64,000 bases of DNA from Anabaena cylindrica PCC 7122. GTDB taxonomy: Bacteria; Cyanobacteriota; Cyanobacteriia; Cyanobacteriales; Nostocaceae. Positions 43,406-53,569 of the stretch are shown in pieces (the stretch's first letter is position 1; each line of letters begins with the position of its first letter). The DNA lies in contig NC_019771.1 in assembly GCF_000317695.1 (NCBI RefSeq), positions 248,001-312,000 on the forward strand, written 5' to 3'. The position numbers and the translations under genes are program-made. The notes beneath the pieces were generated by a model. It had not been told where the DNA came from, did no database searches, and saw only the letters and a program-made list of their open reading frames with translations.

Positions 43406-43603
43406 ATTTTTAAAAGTGATTTAGTTGACTTTTCTAATTATGCCACTAAATTTTTGATATATCTACTTGCTAATTCTTCTTTTTGCTGATGTTTGTGGAT
43501 ATTTATCAACTTCTATGAAGAATAGTCTCTCTGTTAAGATCAAGGATACGTGGTGTTAGCTTTTCGCCTGCTGTTAATTCACTCTCACGGAGATTTTAGC
43601 CTG

Positions 43604-45331
43604 ATGTTGCTGTGCCTCAGAATTGAGAATTTTGCCCTCATCGATCACCTGGAATTGGAGTTTGGTGCTGGTTTGAATGTGTTGACAGGGGAAACCGGCG
43701 CTGGGAAGTCGATTATTTTAGATGCGATTGATGCGGTTTTAGGTGGGAAAGTGTCTAGTCGTGTGATTCGCACGGGTACTAGCCGCGCTTTGGTGGAAGG
43801 TACTTTTAGTATCAATCCTTTCCTGAGTGCTTGGTTGAGTGAGCAGGAAATTGATTTAATTGATGATAATTCGGTTATAATTAGTCGAGATATTTCTGCC
43901 ACTAGCAGTAATATCCGCACTAGATCGCGGATTAATGGGGTGCTGGTAAATCGGCAAATTATGGGAAGTCTGCGCGATCGCTTGGTGGAAATTACCGCGC
44001 AAGGACAAACTCTACAGGTGGGACAATCGGCTCAAGTCAGAGATTGGTTAGATTTATATGGTGGTGAGTCTTTGATGCAACAACGCCAAAAAACTGCTGT
44101 CGCTTTTAGTACATACCATGCTGCACACCAAACTTTAGAAAAACGCCGCACTTCGGAACGGGAACGCTTGCAACAACTGGATTTACTGACTTATCAAGTG
44201 CAAGAATTGGGAGCAGCAAATCTCAGTGATGTTCAGGAAATGGAACTATTGACACAAGAAAGGGAACGCCTAAATCATGTTGTTGATTTGCAACAAATGA
44301 GCTACAAGGTTTATCAGGCTTTGTATCAAAATGAAGATGAAACCCCAACTGCTTCTGATTTATTGGGAGACAGCGACGCAACATTAACTAATATGGTGGA
44401 GTTTGACTCCCAACTACAACCCCTATTGGAATTGGTGCGGGATGCAGTCACAACAGTGATGGAAGTGGGAAGACAAATTAGTGCTTATGGGGAAGGTTTG
44501 GAAGCAGATCCGCAACGATTAGAAGAAGTTGAGGAACGGATGCGGGAATTAAAACAAATTTGTCGTAAATATGGCCCGACTCTCACGGAAGCGATCGCAT
44601 ATTATGAACGTATTCAAATAGAATTAGCCGAACTCAACAACAGCGAACAATCTATAGAAACCTTAGAACAGCAAGAACAGGTTTGTTTACAGCACCTCAA
44701 CCAAGTTAGTCAGCAATTAACCCAACTACGTCGCCAAACTGCGGCTAGTTTAGAATCTCACTTGTTGGCTGAACTCAAGCCTTTAGCAATGGAAAAGGTC
44801 AAGTTTCAAGTTGAGATTGCACCTACTTCCCCGACTGCCACAGGTGCTGATAAAATCACTTTTATGTTTAGCCCTAACCCCGGTGAACCCATACAACCGC
44901 TTACAGAAATCGCTTCCGGTGGAGAAATGAGCAGATTTTTACTAGCTTTGAAAGCTTGTTTTAATCAAAATGATGGTGCAGAAACAATGGTATTTGATGA
45001 AATTGATGTCGGTGTATCGGGAAGAGTTGCTCAAGCCATAGCTGAAAAATTACACCAACTCAGCCAAAGTTATCAAGTATTATGTGTTACTCACCAGCCC
45101 TTAGTAGCAGCAATGGCAGATAGCCATTTTCGGGTGGATAAACAAGTTACTCATAAAAATGGTAACACTGAACAACGTACAGTTGTGAGAGTGACTAGCT
45201 TGGATAATTTAAGCACTCGGCGGGAAGAACTAGCACAGTTAGCTGGGGGAAAATCTGCAAATGAAGCGATCGCATTTGCCGGATCTTTATTATTACAAGC
45301 TGCTAACCACCGTCGTCAAGAACAAAGTTAA
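43604..45331 (+). CDS. recN: DNA repair protein RecN
   Basis: A 575-residue SMC-like ATPase that acts in recombinational repair of double-strand breaks. Start at 43604 (MLLCLRIENFALIDHLELEF) matches the standard RecN N terminus; a GTG at 43550 would add 18 unrelated residues. Walker A is GETGAGKS at about residue 29. Two coiled-coil arms follow. The ABC signature ASGGEMSRFLLALK and Walker B MVFDEIDVGVSG lie in the C-terminal part. The gene is divergent from the secreted protein upstream and is followed by the HD and DCC genes on the same strand. Confidence 0.97.
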   Translation: MLLCLRIENFALIDHLELEFGAGLNVLTGETGAGKSIILDAIDAVLGGKVSSRVIRTGTSRALVEGTFSINPFLSAWLSEQEIDLIDDNSVIISRDISATSSNIRTRSRINGVLVNRQIMGSLRDRLVEITAQGQTLQVGQSAQVRDWLDLYGGESLMQQRQKTAVAFSTYHAAHQTLEKRRTSERERLQQLDLLTYQVQELGAANLSDVQEMELLTQERERLNHVVDLQQMSYKVYQALYQNEDETPTASDLLGDSDATLTNMVEFDSQLQPLLELVRDAVTTVMEVGRQISAYGEGLEADPQRLEEVEERMRELKQICRKYGPTLTEAIAYYERIQIELAELNNSEQSIETLEQQEQVCLQHLNQVSQQLTQLRRQTAASLESHLLAELKPLAMEKVKFQVEIAPTSPTATGADKITFMFSPNPGEPIQPLTEIASGGEMSRFLLALKACFNQNDGAETMVFDEIDVGVSGRVAQAIAEKLHQLSQSYQVLCVTHQPLVAAMADSHFRVDKQVTHKNGNTEQRTVVRVTSLDNLSTRREELAQLAGGKSANEAIAFAGSLLLQAANHRRQEQS

Positions 45332-45388
45332 GTTCGCAACCAAGACTAAAATGTTAACAAAACATCATCAGTCGCAGCAGTTATCAGA

Positions 45389-46045
45389 ATGTTAGCTGAA
45401 AATATCACAGATTTATTATTTTCTCATTGGCAACAGACACTCCAATCATTTAATGTTGATCCAACAACGGCAAATGAAGCATTTTTTCAACTTATTTCAG
45501 TTTATTCTAGCCCCAGTCGCCACTATCACACCCTACAACACATTCACTATGTCCTCAACACAATTGAGACTTTTACAACCTGTATTCAAGATTTACCTTC
45601 TTTACAACTAGCAGCCTGGTTTCATGATGTAGTATATGACACTCATGCCCTAGATAATGAAGAAAAAAGTGCTGATTATGCGGCTAATATGCTAAAAACT
45701 TTAGCAATTCCAGCTACTAATATTATTCAAATTCACCGTCTAATTTTGTGTACTAAAAATCATCAAGCAGATGATCTCGATAGTCAAATTTTACTTGATG
45801 CTGATTTAGCAATCTTAGCAGCTACTCCGCTTCAGTATCAAGAATATGCCCAAGCCATTCGCCAAGAATATGCCTGGGTTTCAGAGGCTGAATATATCAC
45901 AGGTAGAGGAAAAGTATTAGAAAATTTTTTACAGCGTCAATCTATCTACCTCACACCATTAATGTTAGAATCTTCTGAAGAATTAGCCCGTTTCAACATC
46001 AAAACAGAATTGCAGTCTCTTCAGAAAAATAGAGGATTTATATGA
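45389..46045 (+). CDS. HD-superfamily metal-dependent phosphohydrolase
   Basis: A 218-residue predicted HD hydrolase of the small cyanobacterial/proteobacterial group. The metal site is visible: RHYHTLQHIHYVL near residue 45, AAWFHDVVYD near 77 (the HD pair) and LLDADLAILA near 130. The natural substrate is unknown; related proteins cleave nucleotides or phosphomonoesters. It is 57 bp after recN and overlaps the DCC gene by 4 bases (ATGA), so those two are translationally coupled. Confidence 0.88.
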   Translation: MLAENITDLLFSHWQQTLQSFNVDPTTANEAFFQLISVYSSPSRHYHTLQHIHYVLNTIETFTTCIQDLPSLQLAAWFHDVVYDTHALDNEEKSADYAANMLKTLAIPATNIIQIHRLILCTKNHQADDLDSQILLDADLAILAATPLQYQEYAQAIRQEYAWVSEAEYITGRGKVLENFLQRQSIYLTPLMLESSEELARFNIKTELQSLQKNRGFI

Positions 46046-46449
46046 AATACACTGTAATTTATGACGGTCAATGCAATCTCTGCGTTACTTTAGTGCAGTT
46101 ACTCGAAACTCTAGATCAAGGAAAGCTATTTAGATACATCCCCATGCAAGATGAACAAATGCTATCTCAATGGGGAATAACTGCTCAAGATTGTGAACAA
46201 GGAATGATTTTAATTGATAATAATGATCCCTTAAAACGTTGGCAAGGCAGCAACGCAGCAGAAGAAATTGGGCGATTATTGCCACTAGGCAATTTATTTG
46301 TAGAAGCTTATCGCGCCTTACCGGGGATGAAATGGGCAGGAGATAGGTTTTATGAACAAATCCGGGATCATCGCTACACCCTGTTCGGCAAGCGTGGAGA
46401 CACCTATCAATCTGCCTATTGTGTAGATGATAGCTGCAACATTAAGTAA
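46042..46449 (+). CDS. DCC1-like thiol-disulfide oxidoreductase (DUF393)
   Basis: A 135-residue protein of the DUF393/DCC family, with the hallmark DGQCNLCVTLVQLL (Cys11-Asn-Leu-Cys14) in a thioredoxin-like fold and the WQGSNAAEEIGRLLP and AYRALPGMKWAGDRFYE segments later. Members are predicted to exchange thiol and disulfide groups, but substrates are unknown. It overlaps the HD gene by 4 bp and converges with the cysteine-desulfurase-like gene: the two stop codons are adjacent at 46449/46450, leaving no terminator space. Confidence 0.9.
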   Translation: MKYTVIYDGQCNLCVTLVQLLETLDQGKLFRYIPMQDEQMLSQWGITAQDCEQGMILIDNNDPLKRWQGSNAAEEIGRLLPLGNLFVEAYRALPGMKWAGDRFYEQIRDHRYTLFGKRGDTYQSAYCVDDSCNIK

Positions 46450-47832
46450 TTAGGGCTTTTGGAAAAAGTTATTTTTACAAATTTCTTGCAAAACTTGTAA
46501 AAGCTGATGAATTTCTTCCACTGTGTTGTAGTGTACTAATCCGATTCTCAGCAAACCACCACTTGCTTCCACACCTAACCTTTCGGTGAGGTCAATAGCA
46601 TAGAAATGACCATGCCAAGCACATATTCCCTTTTCTCCTAAAAATTTCGCTATATTTGCCGGTGTTTGTCCTTCAATTGTGATAGAAACTGTGGGAGTTC
46701 TCCAGATAAATTGGCTAGGTTCAGTAATACCATAAACTCTTAAACCGGGAATTTCTAACAATCCAGAAATTAGCTTTTTACTTAATTCTCTTTCATATTG
46801 TTGAATGGCTGACATTGCAGCTATTAAAGCTGCGCGGCGACTATGATAAGCAGATGCTAACTCATGATTAGGTTGTGCAGATAAAGTGAGAAAACTAGGA
46901 CAGTGAAAGGTAGTTAAACCTTCTTTATCCGCTGCCATTAAAGACGAAAGTAATTCATTATCTAAAGTTGGTGAAACATGACAACCTAACTTTGCTAGAT
47001 AATTAATTGCTGCTACTACTCCTGCTAAACCTTCATGATTGAGAGTTCCTGTTTCCCAACGTGAAGGTACTTCTTCTGAAGCTGGTTTGACCTTATAAGG
47101 AGTAAACCGCGCTAAATGTTCTCGTTTTCCGTAGAGAACACCCACATGGGGCGCGAAGAATTTATAAGTAGAACAAGCGAGAAAATCACAATCTAATTGA
47201 TGAACATTAATAGAAGCATGGGGTGCATAATGGACGGCATCAACAAAAACCAAAGCACCAACAGCATGAGCTAATTTTACTATCTTAGCAATATCGTTAA
47301 TTGTTCCTACTGCATTGGAAGCATAACTCACCGCTACTAATTTTGTGCGGGAATTAATCTTGCTTTCCAAATCGTTTATATCTAGGGTGCAATCTGCAAT
47401 ATTAATATCAACCGTGCGAATAGTTACACCCCTTTCTTCCAAAGCCTTCCAGGGAGAAATATTGGCTGCATGGTCAAGACAAGTCACAATGATTTCATCA
47501 CCTGGTTGCAGTTCTCGGCCAATAGCACGACTAACAGCAAAAGTGAGAGTGGTCATATTCGCACCAAACACCACCTCATCATGATCACATCCTAACAAAT
47601 CAGCGATCGCAGCACGAGCAGAAATAATCAACGCATCAGTTCGCACACTAGTAGTAAAATAGCCATGAGCATTAGCATTAGACCTGACCAAATAATCACT
47701 CATCGCATCAAGCACTGAACCAGGTATCTGAGTACCACCGGGCCCATCAAAAAAAATCGCCGGGTGTCCGTCAGTCGTTTGCGTTAATGCGGGAAACTGA
47801 GCGCGAATCCATTTTAAATCAAGAGATTCCAT
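46450..47832 (-). CDS. Cysteine desulfurase-like PLP enzyme
   Basis: A 460-residue class-V aminotransferase of the cysteine-desulfurase-like family (SufS-related). Typical elements are IFFDGPGGTQIPGSVLDAM at residues 26-44, HDEVVFGANMTTLTF near 83, FVDAVHYAPH near 196, the PLP-Lys in ACSTYKFFAPHVG near 223 and RWETGTLNHEGLAG near 258. It lacks a clear SufS active-site Cys loop. A segment of about 40 residues from about 290 to 330 (around LTTFHCPSFL) looks like an insertion compared with my picture of the family. The reaction is unproven; removal of sulfur from cysteine or a related carbon-sulfur lyase reaction is likely. It converges on the DCC gene. Confidence 0.88.
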   Translation of the reverse strand: MESLDLKWIRAQFPALTQTTDGHPAIFFDGPGGTQIPGSVLDAMSDYLVRSNANAHGYFTTSVRTDALIISARAAIADLLGCDHDEVVFGANMTTLTFAVSRAIGRELQPGDEIIVTCLDHAANISPWKALEERGVTIRTVDINIADCTLDINDLESKINSRTKLVAVSYASNAVGTINDIAKIVKLAHAVGALVFVDAVHYAPHASINVHQLDCDFLACSTYKFFAPHVGVLYGKREHLARFTPYKVKPASEEVPSRWETGTLNHEGLAGVVAAINYLAKLGCHVSPTLDNELLSSLMAADKEGLTTFHCPSFLTLSAQPNHELASAYHSRRAALIAAMSAIQQYERELSKKLISGLLEIPGLRVYGITEPSQFIWRTPTVSITIEGQTPANIAKFLGEKGICAWHGHFYAIDLTERLGVEASGGLLRIGLVHYNTVEEIHQLLQVLQEICKNNFFQKP

Positions 47833-47948
47833 AAATAAATTTCCTTATTTTTTCACCAACTACAGAGACAATATTTTCATCCCAACAATAACCTCACTCC
47901 GCGTCCCTCTGCGCTTAACTCAGCGCCCCTCTGCGTTTAAACTCCACC

Positions 47949-48833
47949 CTATTTCATCGGCCAAGCGACTTTTTTCAAAACATTCATTATCCCTATATCT
48001 TTGAGTAACTGTATTTGTTCAGCATTTCGCACCAACAAAGCACCAGCAAAACCCAAAGAATTGACAGAAATTGACTCAAATTCTTCCTGAAAACGCGGTA
48101 CTATTAACATCCATTCTCGCGTAGCTAAAAAATTATACGCCCCAGATTGTCTATTATTCCCAACTGCTTCAATACCCACCGCTGCCAGTAAAGTTTGATA
48201 TTTTAATAAAGTTACTTCTGCTCCTTCTCCGAAATCGAGAGTAGTAAAAGCGTGTAAAAAAGGAAGTCCGGGTATAGTCGCAATAGAATCTTGAAACTTT
48301 GCTGCTGTTAAAAGTGGTGTAATGGGAATTTCTGGTTGAGAAAAAGGTAAAATTTGTAAATGTTTATGTCGCTGACTAGCCCCCGCAATCTTACCTCCAT
48401 TGTAGAATACTAAACCATCAAAATCAGCTAGACAAGCCCACATTGCTGCAAAATCTTCTAAGGTAAGTAAGCTTTCCTGTTCTTCAAAGGCGCGGGTGAT
48501 AATCAGCAGGTGATAATCAACAACATTGAATTTATTTAAAATACAAACGTGAGTATCAGAAATATCTGCTACAAACAAATCTTCTTCGTAAGGTAAAAAA
48601 GGATTAAACTCTTTACCAGTGTTAGCAGTTTGTTGATCTTGCTTTTTCTTAGCTGCTTGTTTGCGGTTTAAGTTCGATAATATCCGCACCAAGAATTTAA
48701 CCCCATCTTGTTCGATAAATTCAAATTCCGTCGGGATGGATTTTAGCGCCCCGCATTGTAAAGCTTGTGCTGTGGTTTGTTTGACTTTTGCCCACAATGT
48801 GCCTGGGTTGAGTAATATTTTGCCTTGTGTCAT
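47949..48833 (-). CDS. ATP adenylyltransferase / Ap4A phosphorylase-like protein
   Basis: A 294-residue HIT-superfamily enzyme of the Apa2 group. The catalytic histidine triad is the H-x-H-x-x type in SQRHKHLQILPF. Before it are LFVADISDTHVCILNKFNVV and DYHLLIITRAFEEQ, and WMLIVPR is near residue 240, all as in Ap4A phosphorylases of cyanobacteria. It would split Ap4A with phosphate to give ADP and ATP and so control alarmone dinucleotides. It follows the TspO-like gene by 27 bp on the same strand, and a 116-bp gap precedes the desulfurase-like gene. Confidence 0.9.
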   Translation of the reverse strand: MTQGKILLNPGTLWAKVKQTTAQALQCGALKSIPTEFEFIEQDGVKFLVRILSNLNRKQAAKKKQDQQTANTGKEFNPFLPYEEDLFVADISDTHVCILNKFNVVDYHLLIITRAFEEQESLLTLEDFAAMWACLADFDGLVFYNGGKIAGASQRHKHLQILPFSQPEIPITPLLTAAKFQDSIATIPGLPFLHAFTTLDFGEGAEVTLLKYQTLLAAVGIEAVGNNRQSGAYNFLATREWMLIVPRFQEEFESISVNSLGFAGALLVRNAEQIQLLKDIGIMNVLKKVAWPMK

Positions 48834-48860
48834 CTGTTTTGATAGTAGTAGGCTAATATT

Positions 48861-49649
48861 TTACCCATTACCCATGATTAGCCGTGGATTTTTAATGATA
48901 GTAATCACAATGAGGACAATTGCCAAAACCAAGGCTGCATACCTAATTAAAGAATTATCCCAGTGTTTGAGAGCGATCGCAATAACTGCCCAAACCGTTA
49001 CCCCAGCATAAGCAATATCCCGGTACTGTATAACCATAACAGTAGTAATCGCCGCTGCTGCCAACAACATAATTACAGTCCATACCTCGTTAGTAAAGCC
49101 CCAACCATTCCAACCATAAAAATACAGCGCAGAAGCTACATTAACAATAGTCGCCACACTAATCCAACTCAGATAGATACTAATAGGTGCATGGAGACAC
49201 AGTTTTTTACTTTTACTTACACGGTTTCTGCCAATTTCTAACCGCTGATAAATAATAATCAGGGGAATCAAAATCCCTAACATCGCAATTATAGAAAGGG
49301 CAAAAAGTTTGGAGAGAAATAAATACACCCAGATACTTTGAGCAACGGAAGCAATTACCAATAAATATCCAGTCTTACGTAAATCAGGATCATTTTTTTG
49401 ATTAGGAAGAAATTGATAAACTCCTAAAGCAAACAATCCTAAATAAATCAGTCCCCAAATAGCGAAAGCATAGTTAGCGGGAATAATTAAGACTTCTTTA
49501 AAGACGGTATTAGAAATTTCTCCTATATTAATTCCATTCAGCGGAAAAATATTGGATAATACGTTAATCACAAAAGCACCAACAATAGCAGCTAAAGTAG
49601 CAAGCTGCCGTATAAAATCTTGGTTATTGCCAGAAGTAGACTGCTGCAT
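48861..49649 (-). CDS. TspO/MBR-like (tryptophan-rich sensory) membrane protein
   Basis: A 262-residue integral membrane protein with seven or eight hydrophobic helices and unusually many Trp. The segment IPANYAFAIWGLIYLGLFAL and the late SIYLSWISVATIVNVASALY match the larger cyanobacterial TspO/MBR relatives, which differ from the 160-residue TspO itself. TspO proteins bind tetrapyrroles or sterols and take part in porphyrin handling; this function is not assured for the long form. It lies 27 bp upstream of the Ap4A phosphorylase gene and is probably co-transcribed with it. Confidence 0.7.
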   Translation of the reverse strand: MQQSTSGNNQDFIRQLATLAAIVGAFVINVLSNIFPLNGINIGEISNTVFKEVLIIPANYAFAIWGLIYLGLFALGVYQFLPNQKNDPDLRKTGYLLVIASVAQSIWVYLFLSKLFALSIIAMLGILIPLIIIYQRLEIGRNRVSKSKKLCLHAPISIYLSWISVATIVNVASALYFYGWNGWGFTNEVWTVIMLLAAAAITTVMVIQYRDIAYAGVTVWAVIAIALKHWDNSLIRYAALVLAIVLIVITIIKNPRLIMGNG

Positions 49650-50235
49650 AAAATAATTGCTTCAGAGATATATTCTATAATTTTAGCTTACATCTTTTAC
49701 TTTCATTATTTGAACCTTTTTTTTCGCTACTACATCGTTAGATAAAGATTTATTTATTTAGTTATCAGATAATTACTAAAAAACGCCTGAAAAAATTGCA
49801 GTGTATTTTTTCTCCTAAGAGGATGTTTGGAAACTTTGTCCTGTGGTATCTCACACTTGTAGATCCCCCTAAATCCCCCTTAAAAAGGGGGACTTTGAGA
49901 AATTTAGCCCTCCTTAAAAAGGGGGGTTGGGGGGATCTCAATCAATTCTGATACTTTTCAAACATCCTTTAAACACAGTACAGAATTTATAATTTCTATG
50001 TAATTATTCAAGCTTTTAACGCTTATGCTTTCAGCGATTTATCAAACATTCTGAATCCTGACTCCTGACATTTCTATTCCTGACAGCAATTTAATTAATC
50101 ATTTATAATCTCGTTACTTTGTGGTATCTTGCTACAGGTGAAGTTGAATAATCAGCCAAATTTGATATAATTAAGGGCTGCATAAACAAAAACTGCCTAG
50201 TAAGATAAATTAGTGCTTTTGTAAAGGGAAAAACA
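49650..50235. other. Repeat-rich intergenic region upstream of proS
   Basis: A 586-bp gap with no gene. At 49860-49950 it has a repeat built of CCCCCTTAAAAAGGGGG and AAAAAGGGGGGTTGGGGGG, a very common interspersed element in filamentous cyanobacteria that folds into a hairpin. TCCTGACTCCTGACATTTC near 50057 is a short heptamer repeat. The proS promoter is presumably in the last 150 bp. Confidence 0.55.
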
Positions 50236-52044
50236 ATGCGATTATCACAAATGTTATTCGTTACACTCCGGGATGATCCTGCTGACGCGGAAATTCCTAG
50301 TCATAAATTGTTACTGCGCGCAGGTTATATCCGTCGCATTGGTAGCGGTATTTATGCTTATTTGCCTTTAATGTGGCGAGTTTTGCAAAAGGTTTCCCAA
50401 ATTGTGCGGGAAGAAATGAACGCTACCGGCGCACAAGAATGTTTATTACCCCAATTACAACCGGCTGATTTATGGAAGGAGTCGGGACGCTGGGATACAT
50501 ATACTAAAGCTGAGGGGATCATGTTTTCCCTGGTTGATAGAAGGGAACAACAATTAGGACTTGGCCCCACTCATGAAGAAGTAATTACAACTGTTGCCCG
50601 TGATATGATTCGTTCATATCGTCAATTACCTCTACATTTATATCAACTGCAAACTAAATTTCGTGATGAAATTCGTCCCCGTTTTGGTTTAATGCGCGGC
50701 AGAGAATTTATCATGAAAGATGGTTATTCTTTCCATGCTGATGAAGAAAGTTTGAAAAAAACTTACCAGGATATGTACAAAGCATACAGTAATATGTTGC
50801 GACGTTCTGGTTTAGCTTTTCGGGCTGTGGAAGCTGATTCTGGTGCTATTGGTGGTTCTGGTTCAACAGAATTTATGGTGTTAGCAGACGCGGGAGAAGA
50901 TGAAGTTCTCTACACTGAAGATGGTAAATATGCAGCGAATGTAGAAAAGGCGGTTTCTCTTCCTGCTGATGCTGAAACTTCACCTTTTACAACTTATGAA
51001 AAAAGGGAAACTCCCGGAACAGATACAATAGAAAAACTTTGCAATTTTTTGAAATGTTCTCCTAATCAAATTGTCAAAAATGTTTTATACCAAATTGTTT
51101 ATGATAATGGTTTGACTGTGTTGGTGTTGGTAAATATTCGCGGAGATCAGGAAGTTAACGAAGTCAAATTACAAAATGAATTGACTAAATTAGCTCCTCA
51201 ATTTGGCGGAAAAGCTATTATTGCTTTTAGTGTACCTACTAATGAAACAATTGCAACTTGGGCAGCAAAAACTTTACCTTTAGGATACATTGCGCCAGAT
51301 GTTGCTGATGATTATATTACAGGTAGCAAACAGGTAAATTCCCAATTTGTGCGCTTGGTTGATCAAACCGCAGTTGAGTTAAAGAACTTTGTCACTGGTG
51401 CAAATGAAGTTGGTTTTCATGTAGTTGGTGCTAATTGGGGTGAGCAATTTAAGTTACCTGCATTAACCGTAGATATTCGTAAAGCAAAATTAGGCGATCG
51501 CTCTCTGCATGACTCAAACCAAACCCTACAAACGGCTAGAGGCATTGAAGCTGGTCATATTTTCCAACTTGGTACAAAGTATTCCCAAGCAATGGGTGCA
51601 ACTTATACTAATGAACAAGGGGAAGAGAAGCCTTTGGTTATGGGTTGTTACGGTGTAGGTGTGTCTCGTTTGGCACAATCAGCCGTTGAACAATCCTATG
51701 ATAAGGATGGCATAATTTGGCCAGTTGCGATCGCACCTTATCACGCCATTGTCACTATTCCTAACATTAAAGATGCCCAACAAATCGCAGTTGCAGAACA
51801 GCTTTACACAGAACTCAATAAAGCTGGTGTAGAAACCTTACTAGATGATCGTGATGAACGAGCAGGTGTTAAATTCAAAGATGCTGATTTAATCGGTATT
51901 CCCTTTAGAATTGTCACAGGTAGAGCTATTACTAACGGTAAAGTTGAAGTAGTAAAACGCGCAAACCGTGAATCTCAAGAAATCCCTATTGAGGAAGTTG
52001 TCAATACTTTGCAACAGTGGGTTAAAGAGGCGATAGAGAGGTAA
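50236..52044 (+). CDS. proS: Prolyl-tRNA synthetase
   Basis: A 602-residue bacterial-type ProRS, which charges tRNA-Pro with proline. It has class II motifs: [17 protein letters not shown] (motif 1 region, residues 27-43), [17 protein letters not shown] (motif 2, about 140) and [17 protein letters not shown] (motif 3, about 472). The insertion between motifs 2 and 3 (residues 225-405) is the bacterial editing domain that removes misloaded alanine. The anticodon-binding domain follows from about 505. Its start is preceded by AAAGGGAAAAAC. No operon partner; a methyltransferase gene is 91 bp downstream. Confidence 0.97.
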   Translation: MRLSQMLFVTLRDDPADAEIPSHKLLLRAGYIRRIGSGIYAYLPLMWRVLQKVSQIVREEMNATGAQECLLPQLQPADLWKESGRWDTYTKAEGIMFSLVDRREQQLGLGPTHEEVITTVARDMIRSYRQLPLHLYQLQTKFRDEIRPRFGLMRGREFIMKDGYSFHADEESLKKTYQDMYKAYSNMLRRSGLAFRAVEADSGAIGGSGSTEFMVLADAGEDEVLYTEDGKYAANVEKAVSLPADAETSPFTTYEKRETPGTDTIEKLCNFLKCSPNQIVKNVLYQIVYDNGLTVLVLVNIRGDQEVNEVKLQNELTKLAPQFGGKAIIAFSVPTNETIATWAAKTLPLGYIAPDVADDYITGSKQVNSQFVRLVDQTAVELKNFVTGANEVGFHVVGANWGEQFKLPALTVDIRKAKLGDRSLHDSNQTLQTARGIEAGHIFQLGTKYSQAMGATYTNEQGEEKPLVMGCYGVGVSRLAQSAVEQSYDKDGIIWPVAIAPYHAIVTIPNIKDAQQIAVAEQLYTELNKAGVETLLDDRDERAGVKFKDADLIGIPFRIVTGRAITNGKVEVVKRANRESQEIPIEEVVNTLQQWVKEAIER

Positions 52045-52045
52045 G

Positions 52046-52105
52046 ATTAAACGCAGAGGGGCGCTGAGGTAAACGCGGAGGTACGCTGAGGTTTTTCTCG
52101 GTTAG
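52046..52105. repeat. Dispersed repeat GCAGAGGGGCGCTGAGG
   Basis: ACGCAGAGGGGCGCTGAGG with a following ACGCGGAGGTACGCTGAGG sits just after proS. An inverted relative (GCGTCCCTCTGCGCTTAACTC and on) lies at about 47899-47940 after the desulfurase-like gene. These are typical interspersed repeats and not coding. Confidence 0.55.
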
Positions 52106-52135
52106 CCCCCTAAATAAATTGAGTTATTAAAAAAA

Positions 52136-52843
52136 ATGGCAGAACAAACTATAAATTTTGATTCTAATCCACCAGTTGCTACCAATGAATACGACACGAT
52201 GATTCAAATGGCTTTACCTGGTTATGAGGTAATGCACAATATGACATTATCTGTTTTAAGAGCAAGTTTACCAGAGAAGGCTAATTTGTTGATAGTGGGT
52301 GCTGGTAGTGGTATGGAATTAGTTAAGTTTGGTAAAAGTAATTCACAGTGGCAGATGCTAGGTGTAGATCCATCTAGTAATATGCTTTCTATTGCTCAAA
52401 ATAAAATAGAGGAGTATGGTTTATCTGCACAAATAAAATTATTTGCTGGATATACCCATGATTTAGATCCAAATTCTTTTTATGACGCAGCAACTTGTAT
52501 TTTAGTAATGCATTTTCTTCCAGATGATGGCAGTAAATTAGCTTTATTGCAAAATATTTCCCAACGGCTAAAATCATCAGGTACTTTTATTTTAGTGGAT
52601 ATTTTTGGTGAAAAAGGTACTCAGGAATTTGAAAGAATGATTGCTATCATCAAAGTTTATTGGGAACAAATGGGAATCACACCAACAAAAATAACAGAAG
52701 GATTAGAAACAATCAAAAAAGGTGTTTTTCCTATTCCAGAAATAAGAGTAGTGGAATTATTGCAGCAAGCTGGTTTTTGCAATATTTTGAGATTTTATAC
52801 AGGGCTTTGGGTTGGTGGTTGGGTAGCAACTAAAAACTCTTGA
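52136..52843 (+). CDS. Class I SAM-dependent methyltransferase
   Basis: A 235-residue methyltransferase with the Rossmann-like SAM fold. Motif I is LLIVGAGSGMELVKFG near residue 50, the acidic residue binding the ribose is in MLGVDPSSNML near 77, and motif post II-III is seen in YDAATCILVMHFLPDD near 118. The C-terminal FCNILRFYTGLWVGGW is typical of the cyanobacterial small-molecule methyltransferases. Substrate is unknown. It follows proS at 91 bp in the same direction. Confidence 0.88.
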   Translation: MAEQTINFDSNPPVATNEYDTMIQMALPGYEVMHNMTLSVLRASLPEKANLLIVGAGSGMELVKFGKSNSQWQMLGVDPSSNMLSIAQNKIEEYGLSAQIKLFAGYTHDLDPNSFYDAATCILVMHFLPDDGSKLALLQNISQRLKSSGTFILVDIFGEKGTQEFERMIAIIKVYWEQMGITPTKITEGLETIKKGVFPIPEIRVVELLQQAGFCNILRFYTGLWVGGWVATKNS

Positions 52844-53097
52844 GGTTTGCTATTCAGTTTGTCTATAATTTTATTCCTATTCCTACAGATTATACCAATT
52901 TAAAATGAAGTTGTATAAAATAGCTAATCATAATTAATCGCAGATAAACACAGATAACCACAGATGGAATACAGATGATTTGATCAATTTGATGATTATG
53001 TGCCGCCTCATATAAAATTAGTATTACTAAGTGATGAGTTATCTGTTTCGTTTATTGCGTTTATGTAATATAATGAAAAAAATCCAAAAATATCTTT

Positions 53098-53550
53098 ATG
53101 ACTACCTTCCTATCTAACCAAAATAAACATACTGTTTCCAACATCGTTACAGAAAACGAAACTGAAGCTATAAAACAACTTGCGGAATTACTCAAACAGG
53201 AAAATAGTCAACTAAGATTAGTAGCTAATGGTCAAGAAGTCGCTGTTTCTGATTCTGTTTTTGATGTATTACGTGAAATTGTCCGGGAAATGGCATTAGG
53301 CAATTATGTATCTATAGTTACATACAATCCAGAACTCACAACTCAACAAGCGGCTGATTTGTTAAATGTTTCACGTCCCTATCTGATTAAGTTATTAGAA
53401 CAAGGTGAACTTCCTTATATTATGGTAGGAACTCATAGACGTGTGAGATTTGGTGATTTAATGAAATACAAGGAAAATCGAGATATAAAACGTGATAAAT
53501 TTCTGACTGAGCTAACTCAAATGAGTCAAGAAGCAGGATTTTATGAATAG
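53098..53550 (+). CDS. Antitoxin with excisionase-type DNA-binding domain
   Basis: A 150-residue protein with an excisionase/MerR-like winged helix near residues 80-130: LTTQQAADLLNVSRPYLIKL followed by LEQGELPYIMVGTHRRVRF. This form is typical of the antitoxins paired with a PIN-domain toxin. The N-terminal 75 residues include a helix (AIKQLAELLKQE) and a short beta unit. The C-terminal tail, rich in charged residues, probably wraps the toxin. The stop is 19 bp before the toxin gene, so the two are one operon, and the antitoxin should repress its own promoter. Confidence 0.85.
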   Translation: MTTFLSNQNKHTVSNIVTENETEAIKQLAELLKQENSQLRLVANGQEVAVSDSVFDVLREIVREMALGNYVSIVTYNPELTTQQAADLLNVSRPYLIKLLEQGELPYIMVGTHRRVRFGDLMKYKENRDIKRDKFLTELTQMSQEAGFYE

Positions 53551-53569
53551 GAGTCATTAAAAACTTAAA

